A DNA stretch of 16,649 nt from assembly GCA_003235605.1 (NCBI GenBank), contig QJVU01000721.1, positions 1 to 16,649 of the forward strand. Direction: 5' to 3'. Positions 1 to 6,124 of the stretch are shown in pieces. Below the pieces are notes generated by a model. It ran no database searches and was not told where the DNA came from. It saw nothing but the letters and a program-made list of their open reading frames with translations. Origin of the DNA: Planctomycetota bacterium. GTDB lineage: Bacteria; Planctomycetota; UBA1135; UBA2386. The translations under genes were made by a program, and so were the position numbers. Within the stretch, counting starts at the first letter, position 1. Each line of letters begins with the position of its first letter.

Positions 1-1133
1 CCCAGGTATCCCCGGGCGAGCACGACGAAGGCGACACCTCGGCGTGGATCCCCGCGGCCGACGCCCAGGAACAGCTCCAGCCAACGAATCGCTTCTTCGA
101 GACGCGCCGTGCGCTCGGATCCCGCCGGGAGTTCCCGGGCCATGCCCTCTGCACCGATCCCTCGAAGGAAACCGTAGTCCAGCCATTGTTCATGAGTCCA
201 GTCCGCGGCGGGGTGGGCGGTCACCGCGGTATCCAGCACCCGCATGATTTCGTTCGGACGGTTGCGACGTCGCTCAGCCTCGGCGACGAGAAGATGGATG
301 TCGGTCGTCTCCGGCGCATTGGCGAATCGGATGAGGTTGTCCTCGAGGAACCGGATGCTCTCGTCGTATCGCGGCGAGCCGTCCCGATTCCTGGCCTGCA
401 GCAGGATCCTGCCGACCAGCACGCTGGCTTGCGCGGTCGTGCTCAGGCTGGGGTGCTGCCGGGTCAGCTCCCTCGCCCATTTCTCGGCCTGCTCCAGGTG
501 ACCCAGCTCGAAGGCTGCCTGGGCCATGCGGAGCAGAGCCGGCGCCCAGTGCTTGGTGTTCGCGCTACCCAGCTCGTAGATCCTCGAGAACGTCTGGATG
601 GCCCCTTCCAGGTCTCCCTGTGCCATGCGCAGATTGCCCAGGTGGATGGCGACGTCCAGCTCCTGCTCCTTGACCAGCGGGTCGGTCGCCAGCGACAGGA
701 AGCTGCGATACCAGTGCACGGCCCATTTGCGCAGCCGTTCCCGGCCGGCAGACGTATCTCCGGACCGCGCGGGCGCGACGTGCATGATCGCGGTGTACCC
801 TTTGGCGCTCGTGCGGTCATCGAAGGTCACGTCCATGTCAGCCGTGACCGCGATCAGATGCGCAACGACGCGCGGTCTCTGAGCTGTGAACGACAGGTCG
901 ACGGACACTCTGGCCAGCTCCTGCGCGACCTGTTCCGTGGCCGGCCGGTATCCCCAGCGCATCGCCTTGGCCAGGGCCTGCAGCGCCGTCTCCGCGGTCA
1001 CCCCGTTCGTGTTGGCGGAAACCGTCGCGGCGTCTCCCTCGCCCGACACGGTGAAAATGTCCGGCTCGCGAAACCACGAGCTCACAGGTCCCATCAGTGC
1101 GACCCACGCCAGAAGACTCGGCAGCCTGCTCAT
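1..1133 (-). CDS. Secreted TPR-like repeat protein, C-terminus cut by window edge
   Basis: Reading from an ATG at 1133, the frame stays open to the window edge, giving at least 377 residues. The ATG overlaps the TGA of the preceding gene (ATGA, 1130-1133), so this is the last visible gene of the operon and is probably translationally coupled. Residues 1-20 (SRLPSLLAWVALMGPVSS) look like a signal peptide, so the protein is likely exported. From about residue 155 there are paired helices of TPR style, for example LGNLRMAQGDLEGAIQTFSRI followed by a segment with ALLRMAQAAFELGHLEQAEKWAREL. This predicts a protein-binding scaffold in the periplasm. No catalytic motif is visible. The preceding gene also places TPR-like helices outside the inner membrane, so the two may interact. 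The specific function is unknown. The call of a real gene is firm; the call of TPR is by pattern only. Confidence 0.82.
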   Translation of the reverse strand, partial: MSRLPSLLAWVALMGPVSSWFREPDIFTVSGEGDAATVSANTNGVTAETALQALAKAMRWGYRPATEQVAQELARVSVDLSFTAQRPRVVAHLIAVTADMDVTFDDRTSAKGYTAIMHVAPARSGDTSAGRERLRKWAVHWYRSFLSLATDPLVKEQELDVAIHLGNLRMAQGDLEGAIQTFSRIYELGSANTKHWAPALLRMAQAAFELGHLEQAEKWARELTRQHPSLSTTAQASVLVGRILLQARNRDGSPRYDESIRFLEDNLIRFANAPETTDIHLLVAEAERRRNRPNEIMRVLDTAVTAHPAADWTHEQWLDYGFLRGIGAEGMARELPAGSERTARLEEAIRWLELFLGVGRGDPRRGVAFVVLARGYL

Positions 1134-2038
1134 TGCCGCCGTGCCTCCTTCTCGCCGGCCTCGACCTCGAGACGGTACGAGTCGCCGATACGCCGGTGAG
1201 CCTCGGGAATGACGTCCCGCATGTCGGCCGGGATGCGGTCCTGCAGCAGCAACAGGCGAGCGTAGCAGCGGCGCACGTCTGCGCCATGGCCGTTCTGTTG
1301 GGCCCGCCGGGCCGCACGCACGAGGTCCTCAGGCAACGTGGTCTGCGCTCGCAGCCGTTCCATGCGTTCGGCGTACTTCTCTGCCTCCTGCTGACGGCCC
1401 TCCCGCAGCAGGTTGTAGGCCAGCTGTCCGTAGACCAGGCGTCGCTGCACGCCATCCATGTCCGGCGTCCTCTCCAGGAGGCGTTTCAGCAACTTCGTTG
1501 CGGTCGGATGGTCACCGCGGCTGGAAGCCAGCATGGCCTCCTCGTAGAGGTTCTCACCGGGCAATTGGTCTCGAGGCTCGTGGGTGTCGGCAGTGGGGCT
1601 GGCGATGGGATCGACGGGGTCGACGGGATCGACGGGGTCGACGGGGTGGACGTCGTCGGGGCGAAGCAGGCTCGGCGAAGCAGCGAACACCCCCAGCAGC
1701 ACCAGGTTGAGCAGCAGGACGATCGCCATCGATCTGTCCCGCCTCGAGAACCAGCCAGAGGGCGAATCCGCTGCCTCGGCTTCCGCCAGAAGCCTGGTTT
1801 CCTGCGCGGCCTGTCTCAGCGCGGCCTCGCTCGCGGCGATCGCTTGGCGCGCAGCCGCTAACCCGGGGTCTCCCAGGTGGTCCTCCCGCTCACCGTCGAG
1901 GAGCATGTCCACTTCGCGCGCGTCGAGAATGGGCTCACTCTCGAGTTCGTCGACGCTCGCCTCATCGTCGACCTCGTCGAAGGCCACCTCCTCGTCGGCT
2001 TCGTCGTCGTCCTCGGTGTATCCCGAGCCCGTTGTCAC
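1130..2038 (-). CDS. Single-pass membrane protein with acidic N-terminus and TPR-like C-terminal domain
   Basis: This 302-residue protein starts at a GTG (2036-2038). A strong GGAGG at 2045-2049 overlaps the upstream stop region and supports that start. Residues 1-55 are very acidic (runs of D and E). Residues 60-93 form an alanine-rich probable helix or coiled coil. Residues 103-122 (SMAIVLLLNLVLLGVFAA) are one transmembrane segment preceded by RRDR, which predicts N-in/C-out topology. A VDP-rich linker (about 128-145) leads to helical TPR-like repeats from about 163 onward (YEEAMLASSRGDHPTATKLL, LAYNLLREGRQQEAEKYAERM). I infer a membrane scaffold with a negatively charged cytoplasmic tail and an external interaction domain. 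It follows the response regulator gene by 3 bp and overlaps the next gene by 4 bp, so it belongs to the regulatory operon. No family name is recognised. Confidence 0.82.
   Translation of the reverse strand: MTTGSGYTEDDDEADEEVAFDEVDDEASVDELESEPILDAREVDMLLDGEREDHLGDPGLAAARQAIAASEAALRQAAQETRLLAEAEAADSPSGWFSRRDRSMAIVLLLNLVLLGVFAASPSLLRPDDVHPVDPVDPVDPVDPIASPTADTHEPRDQLPGENLYEEAMLASSRGDHPTATKLLKRLLERTPDMDGVQRRLVYGQLAYNLLREGRQQEAEKYAERMERLRAQTTLPEDLVRAARRAQQNGHGADVRRCYARLLLLQDRIPADMRDVIPEAHRRIGDSYRLEVEAGEKEARRQ
1607..1651. repeat. Five 9-bp tandem units encoding a Val-Asp-Pro linker
   Basis: On the plus strand, units GGGATCGAC and GGGGTCGAC alternate (1607-1642) and end in a variant GGGGTGGAC (1643-1651). 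Read on the minus strand within the membrane TPR protein gene, each unit encodes VDP and the variant encodes VHP. The array sits just after the transmembrane segment, so it makes a proline-rich, probably extended spacer. Because the unit is 9 bp, copy-number change would keep the reading frame. Confidence 0.9.
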
Positions 2039-2041
2039 GGC

Positions 2042-2983
2042 CTACCTCCACAGTTCCGCCAGGACCTCCGGAAGTCGAGGTCCTGCCCTCCCTCTTTTCG
2101 GCATGTCATGGGGGTTTCCCAAGATCTCGAGGTAGAGACGCAGGTGGCCGGGCACGTTCAGGAAAGCAACACTGCGGCCATTCTGCTCAGATTCCCGGGC
2201 CTGTCGAACCAGGTCTCGGAATCGCTCAGGTGAGCACCATTCGCGATCGAAGTCGATGGCGAGGGACTCGTCTTCCAGAGGCCACGCGTCCGACGGCGAC
2301 ACGACACGCGTGGCATCATCTTGACGGGAGTCGCGGTAGAAGCGAGCCCGCAGGTTGGGCGTGCGTGCACCGACAACGCGAATGTCGCCGCAGACCTTCT
2401 CCAGGACCGGCATCCATGCGGAGACACGATCCTCCTGTTCGCTCGTCAAACCCACCTCCAGGTTGACGAAGGTGCCATCGTCGACGACTTGAGCCGGGCG
2501 TGGATCGCCGGCGAGCGCGAGCAACAGCTCGATCCGATCCCTGGCATCTGCGGGTAGTGTGGCACCTTGCCAGACGCAATCCGCTCGGCCCGTCCCCCCG
2601 GTCAGTTCGAAGTGTACCGTCAGATCGGTCTCTGCCCGCGGACCCAGGCGGGCCAGCTCCTCGATCCTCTCCACCAGGTCGCCAGGAACCACCGGCTTGT
2701 GAACGACACAGATCTCCCGCTCCTCGAAGACCACATCCACCTCTTCAGGAACGCCGCTAGCGATGACCACCGGAGCCTTGCTGGCGGCAACGATGTCGGC
2801 GCCCAGCCCGTCCCCGAGGCGCCAGTCGGTGACGATGACATCGTGGACGTCCCGTGCCATCGCCTGGAGACCCTGTCTCAGAGAGCTCGCCGTGGTGACC
2901 CGCATGCCCTTGAGCCTGAGGAACGAGGCGAGTCCGTCACGAATCCCGGCCTCGTCCTCGACCAGCAGGATGTTCAGCTGCAT
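2042..2983 (-). CDS. Response regulator with receiver domain and unusual non-HTH output region
   Basis: This 313-residue protein has a clear N-terminal receiver domain (about 3-115). It shows the acidic pair in LLVEDE (E9, D10), phospho-acceptor D53 in VIVTDWRLGDG, switch serine S76 and conserved K96 in VVHKPV. The remaining ~200 residues show no helix-turn-helix, GGDEF, EAL, AAA+ or kinase motif. Residues about 239-290 (LAIDFDREW, then a helix, then SVAFLNVPGHLRLYLEILG) resemble the second half of STAS domains, where a helix follows a final strand. This similarity is tentative. Its ATG overlaps the kinase stop by 10 bp, so kinase and regulator are translationally coupled and probably a cognate pair. 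Output by protein-protein contact is more likely than DNA binding. The receiver call is firm; the output call is speculative. Confidence 0.9.
   Translation of the reverse strand: MQLNILLVEDEAGIRDGLASFLRLKGMRVTTASSLRQGLQAMARDVHDVIVTDWRLGDGLGADIVAASKAPVVIASGVPEEVDVVFEEREICVVHKPVVPGDLVERIEELARLGPRAETDLTVHFELTGGTGRADCVWQGATLPADARDRIELLLALAGDPRPAQVVDDGTFVNLEVGLTSEQEDRVSAWMPVLEKVCGDIRVVGARTPNLRARFYRDSRQDDATRVVSPSDAWPLEDESLAIDFDREWCSPERFRDLVRQARESEQNGRSVAFLNVPGHLRLYLEILGNPHDMPKRGRAGPRLPEVLAELWR
2045..2049 (-). promoter_or_regulatory. Ribosome binding site deciding a GTG start
   Basis: GGAGG on the minus strand lies six bases before the GTG at 2036-2038 and abuts the TAG stop (2042-2044) of the response regulator gene. 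It supports the GTG as the true start and suggests reinitiation by ribosomes finishing the upstream gene. Confidence 0.75.
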
Positions 2984-3627
2984 GGGTCCAGGCCGAGGTT
3001 CGGGAACACACTGCGGAACGTCGCACCCTGCCGGGTCGGCAGCAGTGTGATCGCACCACGATGTGCCTCCACGATCTCCCGGACGATGGTCAGCCCCAGG
3101 CCGCTGCTCCCCGAACCAGACACGAATGGACGGAAGAGTCGGTCCCTGATGTGGGGGGCGACGCCGGGGCCGTCATCACTCACATCCAGGACACACCGGT
3201 CTCCGCGCCCTGAAGCGCGGATGTGAGCTTGGCGCGCGCCGGCGGCGAAGGCGTTGTCCAACAGGTTCTCGAGCATGCGCCCGAGCACGGCGCCGTCGCC
3301 GCGCACCCGCGCTTGCCCACCGTCTGCCGCGACAACGACTCGGCCCGGAGGGTAGCCATCCGCCACGCGCTGCGCGAGCCGCGCGAGGTCTACCGAGTCG
3401 GCGGCGGGCTCCCCCGATCGGCCCAGCTTGAGATAGCTGGTCAGCAGCGTCGACACACGGGAGAGATCGTCCAGCGCCTGTCGAAGGTAGCGGCCGCGCG
3501 GATCACTCTCGTCGGTCATCTCGCGGGCCAGCGTGATGCTTGTCACTGCGGATGCCAGCGGATTGCGCAGTTCATGACCGAGGACACCGGCGATGTCCGC
3601 AGAGACGTGTTGTCCGGTCAAGGCCAT
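2974..3627 (-). CDS. Soluble sensor-less histidine kinase (HisKA + HATPase)
   Basis: This compact 217-residue kinase has only the catalytic core. The H-box HELRNPL carries phospho-acceptor H18. The N-box is ENLLDN (N121, N125), the G1 box DDGPG spans 151-155, the F-box is LFRPF (164-168), and the G2 box is GLGL (176-179). There is no transmembrane segment and no PAS, GAF or other sensor domain, since only 17 residues precede the histidine. It must therefore be cytosolic and sense through partner proteins. The gene begins 8 bp after the sigma-54 regulator's stop and overlaps the next response regulator by 10 bp, so it may phosphorylate either receiver or both. Cytosolic kinases paired with sigma-54 regulators control flagellar genes in other bacteria (FlgS/FlgR in Campylobacter, FlrB/FlrC in Vibrio). 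The position here, divergent from flagellin, fits that model by inference. The start ATG at 3627 has only a weak ribosome site. Confidence 0.92.
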   Translation of the reverse strand: MALTGQHVSADIAGVLGHELRNPLASAVTSITLAREMTDESDPRGRYLRQALDDLSRVSTLLTSYLKLGRSGEPAADSVDLARLAQRVADGYPPGRVVVAADGGQARVRGDGAVLGRMLENLLDNAFAAGARQAHIRASGRGDRCVLDVSDDGPGVAPHIRDRLFRPFVSGSGSSGLGLTIVREIVEAHRGAITLLPTRQGATFRSVFPNLGLDPCS

Positions 3628-3635
3628 GCCCGAAT

Positions 3636-5060
3636 CTATGACACCGTGACCTTTGCACGCGAAGGGCGACGCCCCAGATTGTGCAACCGGATCTTGTTGT
3701 AGAGCGTGGTGCGATTGATGCCCAGGATCGCGGCGGCCTTGCTTATGTTCCAGGCGGTCTCTTCCAGGACCCTGGCAACCAGCTGGCCCTCCAACGCGCG
3801 GATCGAACGATCCTTCACCTCGAGCGTGATGACGTTCGGAGATATCGCATCACTACCGTCCATGGCGCCCCCGGTGAACTTCGGCAGATGGATCTCGTCG
3901 ATCATTCCCGACGCACACACGATCGCAGCATGCTCGATGGCGTTCTTGAGCTCACGCACGTTCCCTGGCCATGAGTACTCGCACAGCGTCTCCATCGCCT
4001 CTTCGGTAAACCCGGACAACGCCTTGCCCATCTGGTGGCTGAACTGGTCCAGGAAGAAATGGGACAGCAAAGGGATGTCCTCGCTGCGGTCTGCGAGGGC
4101 AGGCGCCTCCAGGTTCATGACGTTCAGACGGTAGAACAGATCCTCGCGGAAGGTGCCGGACTCCACCGCGGTTCGCAGATCGCGGTTGGTGCTCGCCACG
4201 ATGCGAACATCCACGTTGATGTCCTGCACACCGCCGACACGGCGGAAGGAACGCTCTTGCAGCACGCGCAGCAGCTTTGCCTGAAGGCTCTTGGCCATCT
4301 CCCCGATCTCGTCGAGGAACAGGGTGCCACCCGCTGCCACGGCAAACAGACCGTCCTTGCCCTCGCGGCTGGCGCCAGTAAACGCTCCCGACTCGTAGCC
4401 GAACAGCTCGGCTTCCAGAAGACTCTCGGTCAAAGCCGCACAGTTCAGGGCGATGAACGGACCATGGCGTCTTGCACTGCGCTCATGGATGCAACGTGCG
4501 ATCAGCTCTTTGCCGCTACCGCTCGGACCGGTGATCAGCACTGTGGTGTCCGGCGCATGGCCCACTTGGTCGATGCGGGTCTGTATCTGACGGATCGCGG
4601 GCGACAGGCCGACCAGCTCCGTGGAAGTCAGCTCACGAACCCGTTCCTGCAACCATGTCAGCTCATTCCTGAGCTGCCTCGTCTCCAGGGCCCTGCGAAC
4701 CACCGACAGGATGCGGTCCTGGGTGAACGGCTTCTCGATGACGTCGCAGGCACCCTTGCGCATTGCCTCGACGGTGTTGGCAACGGTGCCGTAACCGGTG
4801 AGGATCACGACGTCTGGCGGTGGACTCCCCAGACGGAGGGCGGGAAGAATGGACAATCCGTCGGCCGCGGGGAGGTTCAGGTCCAGGAAGATGATGTCGA
4901 ATGGCTTCCGTTCCAGCCTTCGCATGGCATCTTCAGCGGAAGACGACGTCTCGACACAAACACCCTCAGCCTGCAACAGCGTGCGCAATCCCTCACGAAT
5001 GCCCTCTTCGTCATCGATGATGAGGATGCGCGGAAGTCCTGGGAAGTTCAGGTTCTTCAT
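3636..5060 (-). CDS. Sigma-54-dependent response regulator (NtrC/FlgR/FlrC type)
   Basis: This is a 474-residue activator of sigma-54 RNA polymerase. The receiver domain (11-125) has D16/D17, phospho-acceptor D60 in FLDLNLP, T88 in ILTGYG and K110 in EKPF. The AAA+ domain (about 148-375) has Walker A GPSGSGKE (178-185), the sigma-54-contacting GAFTGA loop (225-230) and Walker B TLFLDE (246-251). The Fis-type helix-turn-helix near the C-terminus ends [21 protein letters not shown] chose ATG 5060: AAGAAGG lies about 10 bp upstream, and the receiver fold begins soon after. A GTG at 5099 would add 13 residues but has no ribosome site. It is the first gene of the five-gene operon and is divergent from flagellin, which suggests a flagellar regulator. 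I could not find a convincing -24/-12 promoter in the window, so its targets may lie elsewhere. The proline in Walker A replaces the common glutamate (GESGTGKE). Confidence 0.95.
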   Translation of the reverse strand: MKNLNFPGLPRILIIDDEEGIREGLRTLLQAEGVCVETSSSAEDAMRRLERKPFDIIFLDLNLPAADGLSILPALRLGSPPPDVVILTGYGTVANTVEAMRKGACDVIEKPFTQDRILSVVRRALETRQLRNELTWLQERVRELTSTELVGLSPAIRQIQTRIDQVGHAPDTTVLITGPSGSGKELIARCIHERSARRHGPFIALNCAALTESLLEAELFGYESGAFTGASREGKDGLFAVAAGGTLFLDEIGEMAKSLQAKLLRVLQERSFRRVGGVQDINVDVRIVASTNRDLRTAVESGTFREDLFYRLNVMNLEAPALADRSEDIPLLSHFFLDQFSHQMGKALSGFTEEAMETLCEYSWPGNVRELKNAIEHAAIVCASGMIDEIHLPKFTGGAMDGSDAISPNVITLEVKDRSIRALEGQLVARVLEETAWNISKAAAILGINRTTLYNKIRLHNLGRRPSRAKVTVS

Positions 5061-5221
5061 TTTTGCCGACCCTTCTTGTCCTTTCTTGCTCCGGTCCACT
5101 GGGGGCGGGGACCAAACCGTTGATCACCTTGCCAAGGGTCCTTTCGGCACGGGACGCTGTCCGCCTTTTGGGCAGCTGCGAGAAATCAGCCGTCTCGCCC
5201 CCCAATACCGGCGGCCGGGGC

Positions 5222-5249
5222 TCATGGCTGAACAGTCGATTGCCGAGTA
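5222..5249 (+). promoter_or_regulatory. Weak sigma-28-like promoter candidate for flagellin
   Basis: GCCGAGTA (5242-5249) matches six of eight positions of the flagellar sigma-28 -10 element GCCGATAA. Twelve bases upstream is TCATGGCT (5222-5229), a poor match to TAAAGTTT. It begins TCA like the -35 candidate of fliD, and the 12-bp spacer is the same. The start of transcription would be near 5257, about 37 bases before the flagellin ATG. This is weak alone; the parallel with fliD raises it. Confidence 0.35.
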
Positions 5250-5282
5250 TCTCAACACCGTGGAGGGATCGAACCGGCGGGA

Positions 5283-5288
5283 GGGAGG
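5283..5288 (+). promoter_or_regulatory. Flagellin ribosome binding site
   Basis: GGGAGG lies five bases before the ATG at 5294. It fixes the start that gives the canonical flagellin N-terminus MGIRINTN. Confidence 0.8.
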
Positions 5289-5293
5289 CATCC

Positions 5294-6118
5294 ATGGGGA
5301 TCCGCATCAACACGAACGCTGCGTCAGAGAACATCCAGCGCAACCTGGCCAGGGTGCAGGATCTGCTTGGGGCCAGCTTCCGAAGGCTGTCCACCGGCCT
5401 CCGAATCACCACCGCTGCAGACGATGCGGCCGGGCTAGCGATGTCGGAGCGGCTGCGCGCTCAGATCCGCTCCCTCGACCAGGCCGAACGGAACGCCAAC
5501 GATGGCATCTCCCTGGCCCAGACCGGCGAGGGAGCCTTGCAGGAGGTGAACAACATCCTCATCCGGCTCCGTGAGCTGGCGATCCAGGCCTCCAACGCCA
5601 CCGTCTCCGGCGCGGATCGCGATTCCCTGCAGGCAGAGTTCTCGAGCCTGAGGGACGAGATCGACCGGATCGCCCAGACAACCGACTTCAACGGGATCCA
5701 ACTCCTGGACGGCAGCCAGGCCTCGGTGACCTTCCACGTCGGGTCCGGCACCTCGTCCGCCAACCAGATCAGCCTCAGCCTGGATCCGATCCTGGCCACC
5801 TCCTTGGGGCTCGACAGCCTCGACATTGGCTCCGCCGGCGACCCGTCTGCGGCGATCGCGGCGATCGATGGAGCCGTCACGACGGTTTCCGCGCTGCGAG
5901 GTCGCCTGGGTGCCACCCAAAGCCGCCTTCAGTCCACGGTGAGCAGCCTGTCAATGCAGGTCGAGAACCTGTCAGCGGCGAACAGCCGCATTCGCGACGT
6001 GGACATTGCCTTCGAGACTGCGCAGCTGACCAGGAACTCGATCTTGCAGCAGGTCAGCATTGCGATCCTGGCGCAGGCCAACGCCCTGCCGCAGTCGGCC
6101 CTCGCGCTGCTCGCGTAG
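5294..6118 (+). CDS. fliC: Flagellin, short D0/D1-only form
   Basis: This 274-residue filament subunit is exported by the flagellar type III system and polymerised under the FliD cap. The N-terminal D0/D1 (1-140) carries the hallmarks [26 protein letters not shown] (32-39), [17 protein letters not shown] and an [10 protein letters not shown] helix near 92-101. The C-terminal D1/D0 (about 185-274) has [16 protein letters not shown] and a [24 protein letters not shown] end. Between them are only about 40 residues, so the surface domains D2/D3 found in enteric flagellins are missing and a thin, smooth filament is predicted. Start choice is fixed by the N-terminal motif and GGGAGG at 5283-5288. 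The gene stands alone, divergent from the sigma-54 regulator operon, and its stop abuts the stop of the convergent IN-motif gene. The gene symbol follows family usage; fla/flaA would serve equally. Confidence 0.97.
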   Translation: MGIRINTNAASENIQRNLARVQDLLGASFRRLSTGLRITTAADDAAGLAMSERLRAQIRSLDQAERNANDGISLAQTGEGALQEVNNILIRLRELAIQASNATVSGADRDSLQAEFSSLRDEIDRIAQTTDFNGIQLLDGSQASVTFHVGSGTSSANQISLSLDPILATSLGLDSLDIGSAGDPSAAIAAIDGAVTTVSALRGRLGATQSRLQSTVSSLSMQVENLSAANSRIRDVDIAFETAQLTRNSILQQVSIAILAQANALPQSALALLA

Positions 6119-6124
6119 CTACGC
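6113..6124. repeat. 12-bp perfect palindrome spanning two abutting stop codons
   Basis: GCGTAGCTACGC contains the flagellin TAG (6116-6118) and, immediately next, the complement of the TAG of the convergent gene (6119-6121). There is no loop and no T tract on either side, so it is not a standard intrinsic terminator. Six of the 12 bases are forced by the two stops being adjacent. Confidence 0.85.

Larger units (their letters stand above)
5061..5293. promoter_or_regulatory. Divergent control region between the regulator operon and flagellin
   Basis: This 233-bp non-coding stretch lies between the two start codons and must carry promoters for both directions. Toward flagellin it holds a weak sigma-28-like element (5222-5249) and a good ribosome site. 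Toward the regulator I see no clear promoter hexamers and no sigma-54 GG-N10-GC site of good quality. It contains the 11-mer GATCGAACCGG (5267-5277), which recurs in the other flagellar divergent region at 7885-7895. Confidence 0.6.

Noticed and set aside
186..1199. Long plus-strand open frame of 337 codons
   Set aside because: It is antisense to the secreted TPR-like gene, is rich in Arg/Gly/Pro/His with no domain pattern, and is the usual shadow of a high-GC gene.
5061..5099. GTG 5099 start for the sigma-54 regulator
   Set aside because: There is no ribosome site before it, whereas ATG 5060 has AAGAAGG upstream and puts the receiver fold at the usual distance.
4035..5123. 362-codon plus-strand open frame
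   Set aside because: It lies opposite the sigma-54 regulator, which has complete receiver, AAA+ and Fis motifs. The antisense product shows no coherent domain.
5265..5278. GG-N10-GC pattern as a sigma-54 promoter for flagellin
   Set aside because: The flanks do not fit TGGCAC/TTGCA, and transcription would start only a few bases before the ATG, inside or after the ribosome site.
5260..5280. tRNA T-loop-like GGTTCGATCCC on the minus strand
   Set aside because: No acceptor, D-arm or anticodon arm can be drawn around it; it is a chance resemblance.
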